From positions 248,001 to 312,000 of the forward strand of contig NC_012529.1 in assembly GCF_000020685.1 (NCBI RefSeq): DNA of 64,000 nucleotides, read 5' to 3'. The translations under genes and the position numbers were made by a program. The notes under the pieces were generated by a model. It made no database searches. It worked only from the letters and a program-made list of their open reading frames with translations, and was not told the origin of the DNA. Positions 10,056-21,976 of the stretch are shown here, one piece after another (positions within the stretch are counted from its first letter, which is position 1; every line of letters begins with the position of its first letter). This DNA is from Deinococcus deserti VCD115. GTDB taxonomy: Bacteria > Deinococcota > Deinococci > Deinococcales > Deinococcaceae.

Positions 10056-11124
10056 CCTGGCTTCCACCACCATGTCCACCCTGATTCAGGCCGTTCAGCC
10101 TGCTGATGCCGCGGCCATGAATGCCGCCCGGACGCGGCAGACGCAGCTCACCAAACCAGCTGGCGCCCTGGGGGACCTTGAAGAGCTGGCTGTGCGACTG
10201 GCTGGAGTCTTCGGCACCGACCGTCCCCACCCACGTGGAGTTGCCGTGATCGTGGCTGCCGGAGACCATGGCGTGGCAGCTGACGGAGTCAGTGCGTACC
10301 CGGCGGAGGTGACGCCAGCCATGGTGGCCAACTTCCTGGCCGATACGCCAGCTGGTCCGGGCGGCGCAGCGGTCAATGCCCTGGCCCGCACGGTCGGCGC
10401 GCGGGTCTATGTCATGGACGCAGGCGTAAACGCCGATCTGCCGAAGCACCCGGCCCTGGTGCGCGCTGCCCGGCGGCGTGGCACGAGGAATCTACGCATC
10501 GAGGCTGCCATGACCCGGGAGGAGACAGAAGCCTTGATTCTCGCTGGCGCGGCGCTGGCCCGGCAGGCGATTGCAAACGGCGCCGACCTGCTGATTCCTG
10601 GCGAGATGGGCATCGGCAACACCACGCCCGCCGCGGCCCTGACGGCCCGGCTGCTGGGTCTGGACGCGGCCGAGGTGACGGGCCGCGGCACAGGTGTGGA
10701 CGATGACCGGCTGTCTCATAAGGTGAATGTGATCCGCGAGGCGCTGGCCCGGACAGACGCGAGCGACCCGCTGGAAGTTCTGGCCGAATTTGGCGGTTTC
10801 GAGATAGCAGCCATGCTGGGCGTGATGCTTCAGGCCGCGGCACTGCGCCGGGCGGTGATCCTCGACGGCTTTGTGGAAGGGTCGGCAGCGCTGGTGGGTG
10901 TTGCCCTGGCCCCGGCACTGCGTGACTACCTGTTTCCTGCTGGAGAGTGCGCAGAGGCAGGTCACGCGGCACAGTTGGAGTTTCTTAACCTCTCCCCCAT
11001 GTTCCGCCTTGGCCTGCGATTGGGTGAAGGTACTGGAGGCGTGCTGGCCGCCCCTTTGCTGCTGTCAGCGGCAGCAACCCTGCGAGAAATGCGGACTTTT
11101 GCGGAGGCAGGAATCCCGACCTGA
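10042..11124 (+). CDS. cobT: Nicotinate-nucleotide-dimethylbenzimidazole phosphoribosyltransferase
   Basis: A 360-residue enzyme making alpha-ribazole phosphate, the lower-ligand precursor of cobalamin. Family motifs include LTKPAGALGDLEELA near the start, VAAGDHGVAADGVSAYP, GGAAVNALA, GEMGIGNTTPAAAL with the catalytic Glu region, and GRGTGVDD. It overlaps cobU by 14 nt. No cobS or cobD lies in this cluster, so the final condensation step must be encoded elsewhere. The downstream DNA has no clear hairpin terminator. Confidence 0.93.
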   Translation: MTISDLASTTMSTLIQAVQPADAAAMNAARTRQTQLTKPAGALGDLEELAVRLAGVFGTDRPHPRGVAVIVAAGDHGVAADGVSAYPAEVTPAMVANFLADTPAGPGGAAVNALARTVGARVYVMDAGVNADLPKHPALVRAARRRGTRNLRIEAAMTREETEALILAGAALARQAIANGADLLIPGEMGIGNTTPAAALTARLLGLDAAEVTGRGTGVDDDRLSHKVNVIREALARTDASDPLEVLAEFGGFEIAAMLGVMLQAAALRRAVILDGFVEGSAALVGVALAPALRDYLFPAGECAEAGHAAQLEFLNLSPMFRLGLRLGEGTGGVLAAPLLLSAAATLREMRTFAEAGIPT

Positions 11125-11314
11125 GGCGAAACATCACGTGAAATTTTGCACAGTAGGCGCCTGATTAGACAAGGTACGGTGGGCCCTACGCACTCTCCAA
11201 CAGGTCGTGGCCACCGTGTTCCGCACGGGGTTAGGCCAGCATTCCCTGAACTCCCTCAATGGAGTGCTGGTGGTCAGGCTCTCCCTCACAGGGACCTGTT
11301 CGCCCCGGAGTCCT

Positions 11315-12326
11315 ATGACGAAGCGCGCCTCTTCCCTGGTTCTGCTCGCTCCCCTGGTCCTCGCCCCCCTGCTCGCGGCCTGCAGTTCCGGTCAGCCCGA
11401 GAGCGTCGCCACCTCCCCGTCTCCTGCCCAGCACGCAGTCGGTCCTCTCCTGGCAGGCCCTGAGGCAGGGAGACAGCGGCCGTGATGTCGTAACCCTGCA
11501 GTACCTGCTGCGTTACCGCGGCTATAGCCTGAGCGTAGACGGTGCCTTCGGGCCCGGTACCGACAGCGCAGTTCGCAGCTTCCAGAGCAGCAGAGGCCTG
11601 GTGGTGGACGGCATTGTGGGGGGAAACACCTGGGAAAAACTGATTGCCACTGTGCAGCAGGGAGACAGCAACACTGCTGTGCGGGCTGTGCAGGATCAGC
11701 TGCGCAATGGCTACGGCTACGGCAGTGTCACGATCGACGGGGTTTTCGGCAGCGGCACCAACTCTGCCGTAAGGGACTTTCAGAGCAAACGTGGCCTCGG
11801 CGTGGACGGAGTCGTAGGCCTGAATACCTGGCACAGCCTGGTCACCGGGAGCAGCACCGGAGGCACTGGCACCACCGCCAGTCTGGCCAATCAGATCCTG
11901 AACAACACCCGCATTACCCTGGGGACCAGCAGCAGCACCAGCGGCGGCAGCCCACGTCAGTACATCGTGGACACCGCCAATGGGCTTCCGGCCAAACGTG
12001 GCTGTGCCAGCAACGCCAACTGCGGCCTGACGGTGTACCTGAAGCGCTCGATGCTGCAGGGCATGCTGAACATGGCCAACGCGGGCAACCGCTTTTACAT
12101 CACGTCGGTTGCTGGTGGCGTGCACTCCACCTACTCGGACCATTACGCTGGTCTGGCACTGGACATCGGCATCTGGAACGGCACCAGCCTTTCGACCCCC
12201 AACAGCGCGCACACCGCCGCACGCAACGCCTGCATCGCGGCGGGATCTGATCCGAGCCAGACGTTTAACGCCTATAACGACGCTTCCGGCGGTCACAACA
12301 ATCACGTCCACTGCGCCTGGAACTGA
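11315..12326 (+). pseudogene. Peptidoglycan-binding lipoprotein with M15-like peptidase domain, frameshifted
   Basis: ATG 11315 opens a lipoprotein signal (MTKRASSLVLLAPLVLAPLLAACSS) whose frame stops soon after. All globular domains lie in the +1-shifted frame: two peptidoglycan-binding repeats (QGDSGRDVV...VDGAFGPGTDSAVRSFQ and a similar one), then a zinc D-Ala-D-Ala carboxypeptidase-like domain with HSTYSDHYAGLALDI and a final NHVHCAW. The shift must lie between about 11381 and 11445, in the linker after the lipobox. The domain frame has no good start near there, so the gene is broken unless this is a sequencing error. Its domain design resembles the amidase gene that follows. Confidence 0.75.
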
Positions 12327-12458
12327 AGCTCAGAAGCCGGGACAGGTGCTCTGACCCCCTGCCTGCCCGGCAGCCAAACCCATCCATAGGGTTTTCGGCA
12401 ACTTGTGGAACAGGGCGCCGTCCTGCCCTCACGGTCCATAAGCCCCCCAAGGAGCACC

Positions 12459-13538
12459 ATGAACACATTGTTGACACGCCGTGACCTGTTGCGGTGGGGC
12501 GCCCTGCTGGGAGGCAGCACTCTGCTCGCGAGCTGCGGTCTGCAGGCCCCACCCATGGCTGACTTGCCTCTGAACACGCAGGCAGTTACTGCACCAAGCA
12601 TTTCCAGCACGTCCACCTGGAAGGCCCAGGCGCCCAGAGAGGCCATCACGCTGCTGAGTGCGCGGCCCACCCGCATTATCGTTCACCATACCGCCAGTGC
12701 CAATGTCACCGACTACTCGCAGGCCCAGGCGTTTACCCTGGCGCGTTCTATCCAGCAGAGCCATTTCGACCGGGGCTGGATTGATTCCGGCCAGCAGTTC
12801 ACCATCAGCCGGGGAGGCTACGTCGTCGAAGGACGCCACCGCAGCCTCGAAGCGGCCCAGGGCGGCACCCATCATGTACGCGGTGCTCACTGTGACGGAT
12901 TTAACGACGTGGCCGTGGGCATCGAGAACGAAGGCACCTACATGACAGTTTCGCCGCCCGCTGGCCAGTACTCGGCGCTGGTGAGTCTGTGCGCGTGGCT
13001 GTGTCAGCACTACGGCATTCCGGCCACCGAACTCTACGGGCACCGGGATTTCAACACCACGGCCTGCCCAGGAGATCTGCTGTACGGTCAGCTGCCTCAG
13101 CTGCGGCGGGATGTGGCCACCCGGCTGGGCGTCACCGTCAGAATCTGGCCCACCACCCGCAGCGGCCAGACAGGCGAACGTGTTCGCAGCGCCCAGCGCC
13201 TGCTGGTCTCTCATGGGCAGAGCCTGACCGCCGACGGCAGCTACGGACCAGCCACAGCCAGCGCAGTCAGCGCCTTCCAGAGCGGCGCCGGGCTGACGCC
13301 AGACGGTGTCATCGGATCAGCCACCTGGGAGCGGCTGATCCGCACGGTGCGCCGCGGCGACAGCGGGCCGGCCGTACAGGCGGCGCAGGGCCAGCTCGCC
13401 GCCCGGGGGTATGGAGTGACAGCAGACGGAGTTTTTGGTGCTGGGACTGAGTCCGCGGTCCGAAGTTTCCAGTCCAGCCGTGGCCTGACCTCAGACGGCA
13501 TTGTCGGGCCCAACACCTGGCATGCGCTGGAAAGCTGA
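12459..13538 (+). CDS. Exported N-acetylmuramoyl-L-alanine amidase with two peptidoglycan-binding repeats
   Basis: A 359-residue protein starting with a twin-arginine-like lipoprotein signal, LTRRDLLRWGALLGGSTLLASCG. ATG 12459 is supported by AAGGAG. Residues about 65-215 form an Amidase_2/PGRP domain: IIVHHTASANV (first zinc His), GIENEGTYM and YGHRDFNTTACPGD (later zinc ligands). Two PG_binding_1 repeats end the protein (SAQRLLVSHGQSLTADGSYG and AAQGQLAARGYGVTADGVFG). It should cleave the bond between MurNAc and the stem peptide at the cell surface. The repeats closely resemble those of the broken gene upstream. Confidence 0.88.
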   Translation: MNTLLTRRDLLRWGALLGGSTLLASCGLQAPPMADLPLNTQAVTAPSISSTSTWKAQAPREAITLLSARPTRIIVHHTASANVTDYSQAQAFTLARSIQQSHFDRGWIDSGQQFTISRGGYVVEGRHRSLEAAQGGTHHVRGAHCDGFNDVAVGIENEGTYMTVSPPAGQYSALVSLCAWLCQHYGIPATELYGHRDFNTTACPGDLLYGQLPQLRRDVATRLGVTVRIWPTTRSGQTGERVRSAQRLLVSHGQSLTADGSYGPATASAVSAFQSGAGLTPDGVIGSATWERLIRTVRRGDSGPAVQAAQGQLAARGYGVTADGVFGAGTESAVRSFQSSRGLTSDGIVGPNTWHALES

Positions 13539-13726
13539 TCCGGACTGCCTGACACACAGGACTTCATCCAAACAGAGCGCTTTTTCTGGGCCCGCGTCCC
13601 TTCCAACGCACCGGGGGTAACCGGCTGGTGACAAACCAGCCCTCAGGTAAAGACTGTTCCAACATTCCCGTCACCGCTCTCCCCTGGCCAAAGGGAGTTG
13701 GGGCGGTCGACCTGACGAGGTCAACC

Positions 13727-14758
13727 ATGAAGTTTCGCTGCCTTGCCCTCCTGCTCCCATTCCTCCTTGCAGCCTGCTCCAGGCAGGCACAGGTTCTACC
13801 TGCTGATCTGGCAGGCTCCCCAAAAACCACGCCCCCGACCCTGCGCGCGCAGTCCACCGGCTACTGGGTGTCCGGCACATACTCGAATGCCTACGGCGCG
13901 CGGTACTACCGCCTATGGGTGCCAGCCGGGTATGACGGCACCACTGCGCGCCCCGTGATGGTCATGCTGCATGGCTGCAAGCAGGACGGCTACGACTTCG
14001 CGGCCGGCACTCGCATGAATGCCCTCGCTGACGCCCGGAACTTTCTTGTGTTGTATCCCGAGCAGGGGACGGCCTACAACAGCTACGACTGCTGGAACTG
14101 GTTTTACGACGTCAACCAGCGCCGCGGTTCAGGCGAGCCGTCAATTATCGCTGGCATGATCTCACTGGTCAAAAGCAAGTACCGCGTGGATGCTGCCCGC
14201 GTGGGCGTGGCTGGGCTGTCCGCTGGCGCCGCCATGGCCAACATCATGGGCTGCACCTATCCTGATCACATCCGCAAGGTAGCCGCGTTTGCAGGTGTGA
14301 TGTACCGGGGCGCCATTTCAGCCACGGGCGCGACCAGCACCATGAGCTCCGGCAGTCCGTACGACCCGAACGAACGTGGCACCTCCTGCTACAACGAGAT
14401 GAGCACCAGTAAGCGCGTGATGCCGACCCTGTTGTTCCACGGTAGCTCTGACGGTACCGTCAGTATCACCAACACGCACCAGACCGGCGCGCAATGGGCC
14501 CAGACCAGCGACCTGGCCTACGACAGCCTGGATGACAGCGACATCGATAACACCGCAGACGCCAGTGCCAGCGGCACGGCCTGCCGCTCGTACACCCGCT
14601 ACGACTATAGAAACAGTGCCACGGGGGGCACCGTCATGCAGAAGTACATCATCAGCGGTCTGGGGCATGCCTGGTCGGGCGGAAGCACCGCCGGGTCCTA
14701 TGCCGATCCGTGCGGACCGGACGCCAGCACACTGGTGGCTAACTTTTTCGGCTTTTGA
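13727..14758 (+). CDS. PHB depolymerase-like esterase lipoprotein
   Basis: A 343-residue alpha/beta hydrolase of the esterase-PHB/LpqC group with a lipobox signal (MKFRCLALLLPFLLAACSR). The oxyanion-hole region is VMLHGCKQDG, the nucleophile elbow is GLSAG near residue 163, the acid is in FHGSSDGTVS, and the catalytic His is in GLGHAWSGG. Members hydrolyse polyhydroxyalkanoate, feruloyl or acetyl esters outside the cytoplasm; the substrate here is not evident. ATG 13727 was chosen because the signal peptide begins there. It is monocistronic, with an inverted repeat (14812-14837) downstream. Confidence 0.82.
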   Translation: MKFRCLALLLPFLLAACSRQAQVLPADLAGSPKTTPPTLRAQSTGYWVSGTYSNAYGARYYRLWVPAGYDGTTARPVMVMLHGCKQDGYDFAAGTRMNALADARNFLVLYPEQGTAYNSYDCWNWFYDVNQRRGSGEPSIIAGMISLVKSKYRVDAARVGVAGLSAGAAMANIMGCTYPDHIRKVAAFAGVMYRGAISATGATSTMSSGSPYDPNERGTSCYNEMSTSKRVMPTLLFHGSSDGTVSITNTHQTGAQWAQTSDLAYDSLDDSDIDNTADASASGTACRSYTRYDYRNSATGGTVMQKYIISGLGHAWSGGSTAGSYADPCGPDASTLVANFFGF

Positions 14759-14811
14759 GCGCCCTGACACATCCAGCTGGACATACGGCAGGCCCTCTTC
14801 CTGTTGACTCT

Positions 14812-14837
14812 GCCCGGAGTCAGCTGCCGGTCCGGGC
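14812..14837. repeat. Inverted repeat GCCCGGA/TCCGGGC
   Basis: Arms GCCCGGA (14812-14818) and TCCGGGC (14831-14837) flank a 12-nt loop downstream of the esterase gene. There is no T-tract. It may be a weak terminator or part of pstS promoter control, since it abuts the Pho-box-like array. Confidence 0.3.
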
Positions 14838-14876
14838 TGACAGAAGGCTGACAGACCAGTGACGCCCGCCTGACAA
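14837..14876 (+). promoter_or_regulatory. Pho-box-like array upstream of pstS
   Basis: Four 7-bp units start exactly 11 bp apart: CTGACAG (14837), CTGACAG (14848), GTGACGC (14859, degenerate) and CTGACAA (14870). PhoB-family regulators bind 7-bp direct repeats at 11-bp period. The array ends 8 bp before a -10-like CACTCT (14885-14890), taking the place of a -35 box. This predicts induction of pstSCAB on phosphate starvation; the regulator gene is not in the window. Confidence 0.75.
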
Positions 14877-14897
14877 ACGTCAGGCACTCTGTCAGGC

Positions 14898-15926
<1,029 letters not shown>

Positions 15927-15939
15927 ATCTCCCGCACTT

Positions 15940-15980
15940 CCACGGGGCGGCCTCCAACGCGGGGCCGCCCATTGCCGTGG
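15940..15980 (+). terminator. GC-rich hairpin between pstS and pstC
   Basis: Nested arms: CCACGG (15940-15945) with CCGTGG (15975-15980), and GGGCGGCC (15945-15952) with GGCCGCCC (15963-15970). No T-tract follows. It probably acts as a partial terminator or 3'-end stabiliser of pstS mRNA. Confidence 0.55.
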
Positions 15981-16091
15981 TCTCCAGACACCTTCCCCGG
16001 CCAGGTTCCGGCCTATGCCTGAAGCCCTGACGTTTCCCTGACCTGCGTCCTATGAACTGTAGCCACCCACTCCGGAGGGGACCACACGCCC

Positions 16092-17122
16092 ATGACCCAA
16101 CCCACCAATCCCCAACCCACCAATCCCCAACCCACCACGACCCCGCCGTCCCGCGCCCGGCTATCGAGCCGCAGTGACCGGGCCTTCGAACTGGTGATCC
16201 TGGCGCTGTCCAGCATCATCGTGCTGGTTTTTGTGCTGAGCCTGTACCTGCTGGGCAAGGAGTCGTGGCCGGCGCTGCAGCGCTTTGGCCTGGAGTTCTT
16301 TACGCAGCGCACCTGGAACCCGGTGAACAGTCAGTTTGGAGCCGCCGCTATGATTGCAGGCACCCTGGTGACCAGTCTGGTGGCGCTGATCATCAGCGTT
16401 CCGCTGGCCATCGCCAGTGCGCTGTTTGTGGCGGAGTACGCTCCAAAATGGCTGGCCAATCCGGTCGGCTACCTTATTGAACTGCTGGCTGCGGTGCCCA
16501 GTGTGGTGTACGGCCTGTGGGCCCTGTTTGTGGTCGCACCGATCCTGGGGCGCTGGCAGACCAGCTTCTTCGTCAATCCGGAGAACCTGCAGCTGCTGAC
16601 CCGCTGTCAGGACCTGTGGAACAACAACCAGACCACCCTCCAGTGCTTCTTTGTGCCGCCCAGTGCCAGCGGGCGCGGCCTGGCGCTGGCCATTGTGATT
16701 CTGACGGTCATGATCCTGCCGTATACCGCGTCGGTGGCGCGTGACGTGATCCGGCTGGTGCCGCAGGACCAGCGTGAAGCGATGTACGCGCTGGGAGCGA
16801 CCAAGTGGGAAGTGATCAGCCGCGCGATTCTGCCCTACGCCCGCGCCGGCATCATGGGCGGCGTGATCCTGGCCCTGGGCCGCGCGCTCGGCGAGACGCT
16901 GGCGGTGGCCATGGTCATCGGCGACAGCCAGGACATCCTGAAAAGCATCTGGGGCAACGCGAGCACCATGGCCAGCGTGATTGCCAACCAGTTCGGCGAC
17001 GCACAGGAGACCCTGCACCGTTCAAGCGTCGTGACGCTGGGCTTTGCTCTGTTCTTCCTGAGTGTGCTCGTGAACTTCGTGGCCAGGCTAGTCATCGCGC
17101 GCCTGACGCCGCAGGGGATCAA

Positions 17123-17126
<4 letters not shown>
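16092..17126 (+). CDS. pstC: Phosphate ABC transporter permease PstC
   Basis: A 344-residue inner-membrane permease with about six transmembrane segments after a Pro/Thr-rich cytoplasmic tail. The transporter signature (EAA loop) is [29 protein letters not shown], followed by [17 protein letters not shown] roughly 50-residue extracytoplasmic insertion around residues 155-200 is typical of PstC. GGAGGGG upstream supports ATG 16092. The tail contains a 15-nt tandem repeat encoding PTNPQ. It pairs with PstA, whose start overlaps its stop (ATGA). Confidence 0.94.
16098..16136 (+). repeat. 15-nt tandem repeat encoding PTNPQ
   Basis: The unit CAACCCACCAATCCC occurs at 16098-16112 and 16113-16127 and partly at 16128-16136, inside the disordered N-terminal tail of PstC. 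Such a repeat can change copy number by slippage without a frame change. Confidence 0.8.
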
Positions 17127-17983
<857 letters not shown>

Positions 17984-18017
17984 CCGTTTCCCGATTTCAA
18001 GGAGCCCTGACCTACCT

Positions 18018-18776
18018 ATGACCACCCTGCTCAGCGCCAACGACGTGAACATCTACTACGGCGACAAACATGCCGTGAAAAACGTCAACCTGGAGTTCGC
18101 ACGCGGCACCGTGAATGCCCTGATCGGCCCGTCGGGCTGCGGCAAAACGACCTTCCTGCGGGCGATCAACCGTATGCATGACCTGACCCCCGGCGCCCGG
18201 GTGACGGGCCGGATTATCCTGGACGGTCAGGACGTCTACGAGCCCGGCGTCGACCCGGTGGCCATGCGCCGGCGGGTCGGCATGGTGTTTCAGAAGCCCA
18301 ATCCCTTCCCCACCATGAGCGTCTTTGACAACGTGGTGGCCGGCCTGAAGCTGGCTGGAATGCGCGACCGCAAGCAACTGATGGACGTTGCCGAACGGTC
18401 CCTGCGCGGCGCAGCGCTGTGGGACGAGGTCAAAGACCGCCTTTCCTCACCCGCTACCGGTCTGTCCGGCGGGCAGCAGCAGCGGCTATGCATCGCCCGT
18501 GCCCTGGCGGTGGAGCCTGAAATCCTGCTGATGGACGAGCCCACCAGTGCACTTGACCCGGCCAGCACGGCCCGCATCGAGGACCTGATGACCGACCTGA
18601 AGAAGGTCACCACCATCGTGATTGTGACGCACAACATGCATCAGGCGGCGCGCGTCAGCGATACCACCTCGTTCTTCCTGGTAGGCGACATGGTCGAGCA
18701 CGGCGCGACCGCGCAGATCTTTCAGGCGCCCCGGGATGAGCGCACCGAAGCTTACGTGTCAGGGCGCTTCGGTTGA
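18018..18776 (+). CDS. pstB: Phosphate ABC transporter ATP-binding protein
   Basis: A 252-residue ATPase driving phosphate import. Walker A is GPSGCGKTT near residue 35, the Q-loop lies in [12 protein letters not shown], the signature is LSGGQQQRL, Walker B is [12 protein letters not shown] and the switch His is in VIVTHNMHQ. It is preceded by AAGGAG. No phoU gene follows; transcription ends at a strong bidirectional hairpin. Confidence 0.96.
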   Translation: MTTLLSANDVNIYYGDKHAVKNVNLEFARGTVNALIGPSGCGKTTFLRAINRMHDLTPGARVTGRIILDGQDVYEPGVDPVAMRRRVGMVFQKPNPFPTMSVFDNVVAGLKLAGMRDRKQLMDVAERSLRGAALWDEVKDRLSSPATGLSGGQQQRLCIARALAVEPEILLMDEPTSALDPASTARIEDLMTDLKKVTTIVIVTHNMHQAARVSDTTSFFLVGDMVEHGATAQIFQAPRDERTEAYVSGRFG

Positions 18777-18790
18777 ATCGCCCTTAACAG

Positions 18791-18828
18791 CAAAAGAGAG
18801 CCGTCCCCAGCTGGACGGCTCTCTTTTG
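18791..18828. terminator. Bidirectional intrinsic terminator
   Basis: A perfect 16-bp stem (18791-18806 with 18813-18828), with core AGAGAGCCGTCC and a 6-nt loop, carries T-runs on both strands (CTTTTG rightward, CAAAAG leftward). It serves the convergent pstB and amidotransferase genes. Confidence 0.92.
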
Positions 18829-18848
18829 CTCCCTGGAGGTCGCCGGGA

Positions 18849-19550
18849 TCAGCTCAGCAGGGTCATGAAGGCCTGAAACGTGCCCAGCGCGTGCGGGTGG
18901 GCCGGCAGCAGCATCTCCGGGTGCCACTGCACCGCGATCAGGCCGTCGCCTTCCACAGCCTCGACCAGTCCGTCGGGAGCCGTGGCGGCCACACGCAGGG
19001 TGGGAGCCAGCTGCTTGAGCGCCTGATGATGGTAGGAGTTGATATACGCCCGTTCACCGTGAGCGGCGTACAGCCGCGTTCCGGAGGTGAAGGTCACCTC
19101 ATGCCCCAGAGCGGGAGGCCGGGCCATCTGGGAGTGATCCACCCAGAACTCGGCAGCGTCCGGCAGGTGCTGCCAGAGGGTGCCGCCCTCGAGGACGTTG
19201 ATCATCTGGGCGCCCCGGCAGATGCCGAACACGGGCTTGCCCAGGGCGCGAGCCGCACGGTACAGCGCGGTTTCAAAGGCGTCGCGCTCCTCATCCACAT
19301 CTCCCAGGCCCCGCGTGGGCACCTCTCCGAAATGACGCGGGTGGACGTCTACCCCGCCGGTCAGCAGGACCGCGTCCACCTTTGCAGCGTAGGTGTCGGC
19401 CAGATCAACCAGGGTGGGCAGCAGCAGCGGCAGGCCGCCGACGGCTTCCACGCCTTCGGCGTAGCGGCGCGACGTGCCGTTGAACAGTCGGCCCAGCGCA
19501 GCCTCCTGGGGTTGTGAGGTGCTCAGGCCTATCAGAGGGCGTGCAGACAT
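18849..19550 (-). CDS. Class I glutamine amidotransferase-like hydrolase (peptidase C26, PuuD-like)
   Basis: A 233-residue enzyme resembling gamma-glutamyl-gamma-aminobutyrate hydrolase of putrescine degradation. Nucleophile Cys is in FGICRGAQMINV (about residue 107), the His-Glu pair is in VQWHPEML, and the N-terminal LIGLSTSQ and TGGVDVHP match the family. ATG 19550 is supported by a TATTCT -10 box ending 6 nt upstream, a leaderless arrangement. No polyamine genes are nearby, so cleavage of a gamma-glutamyl substrate is known of the family, not proven here. Confidence 0.8.
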   Translation of the reverse strand: MSARPLIGLSTSQPQEAALGRLFNGTSRRYAEGVEAVGGLPLLLPTLVDLADTYAAKVDAVLLTGGVDVHPRHFGEVPTRGLGDVDEERDAFETALYRAARALGKPVFGICRGAQMINVLEGGTLWQHLPDAAEFWVDHSQMARPPALGHEVTFTSGTRLYAAHGERAYINSYHHQALKQLAPTLRVAATAPDGLVEAVEGDGLIAVQWHPEMLLPAHPHALGTFQAFMTLLS

Positions 19551-19568
19551 ACCCGCAGAATAGGGTCC

Positions 19569-19592
19569 GGGCCCGCTGTGCACAGCGGGCCC
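19569..19592. repeat. 24-bp perfect palindrome
   Basis: GGGCCCGCTGTG joined directly to CACAGCGGGCCC. It lies just past the stop of the acyl-CoA ligase gene and just before the promoter of the amidotransferase gene. It has no T-tract, so it could be a terminator of the ligase or an operator for the next gene. Confidence 0.6.
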
Positions 19593-19609
19593 CGGAAACG
19601 AGGAGGTTT

Positions 19610-21262
<1,653 letters not shown>

Positions 21263-21545
21263 GTCAGGACCTCCTGAAAAAGAGCGGCAGGGCCGCCTGT
21301 TGAAGGGAGAAATAGGATTGTGCGTGGTCAAAAGTGTAACTCACGCCCTGCCGGGGCAGGCTACAGGCGCCATCGCGAGCGTCGGTTAAGGTTTCTCCGT
21401 GCCAGACGGACTTCACGGCCGCACGACTAAACATGCGTGCTGGACGGCATTTTTCAGAGCGTCCGTCCGTAAAGGACGTGCTGGCCGGGCTTCGCTGTTT
21501 CCGACCCCCTTCACAGCGGCGAGGGGATATGTCATGCTGCTCACC
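21263..21545. other. Divergent regulatory region between acyl-CoA ligase and HU
   Basis: About 280 bp with no gene. It contains the AGGAGGT site of the ligase at the left edge and a GAGGGG site for HU at the right. A segment GTGCG..GGTCAAAA near 21320 weakly resembles the element shared by the two other fatty-acid units. Confidence 0.4.
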
Positions 21546-21911
21546 ATGACGAAAAAGTCTGCGAAAGCCCCCGCCAAGAAGCCCGCTGCCAGCGCCAAGG
21601 CTGCCCCCAAGAAGGGTGCTGTGGCCGCTGAGAGCAACAAGGTCGCCAAGACCCAGCTCGTGGAAATGGTCGCCGACCGCACCGGCCTGACCAAGAAGCA
21701 GAGCGAGGAAGCCGTCAGCACCATGCTGGAGAGCATCGTGGGCGCCCTGCGTGAAGGCAAGAGCGTCGGCATGCCCGGCCTCGGAACCCTGAGCGTCAAG
21801 CAGACCGCCGCCCGTACCGGCGTGCGCCCCGGCACCAGCGAGAAGATCCAGATTCCCGCCGGCAAGAAAGTGGCCTTCAAGGTCGCCAGCACCCTCAAGG
21901 GCAACCTGTAA
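21546..21911 (+). CDS. hup: HU family DNA-binding protein
   Basis: A 121-residue nucleoid protein that bends and compacts DNA. A Lys/Ala/Pro-rich tail of about 30 residues ([19 protein letters not shown]), characteristic of Deinococcus HU, precedes the HU fold: [20 protein letters not shown], then LPGLGT-type [22 protein letters not shown], with the DNA-intercalating arm, ending [12 protein letters not shown]. An in-frame ATG 12 nt upstream (21534) is closer to the GAGGGG site and may be the true start. It is monocistronic with its own terminator. Confidence 0.95.
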   Translation: MTKKSAKAPAKKPAASAKAAPKKGAVAAESNKVAKTQLVEMVADRTGLTKKQSEEAVSTMLESIVGALREGKSVGMPGLGTLSVKQTAARTGVRPGTSEKIQIPAGKKVAFKVASTLKGNL

Positions 21912-21926
21912 GCCTGAGTACCGACC

Positions 21927-21964
21927 GGACGCGTCCCCGCCTGAAAAGGCGGGGGCGTCCTTTT
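21927..21964 (+). terminator. Intrinsic terminator of HU gene
   Basis: GGACGC..CCCCGCC (21927-21941) pairs with GGCGGGGGCGTCC (21948-21960) across a short A-rich loop, followed by TTTT. It lies 16 bp after the HU stop. Confidence 0.9.
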
Positions 21965-21976
21965 GCAGGGGGTCAC

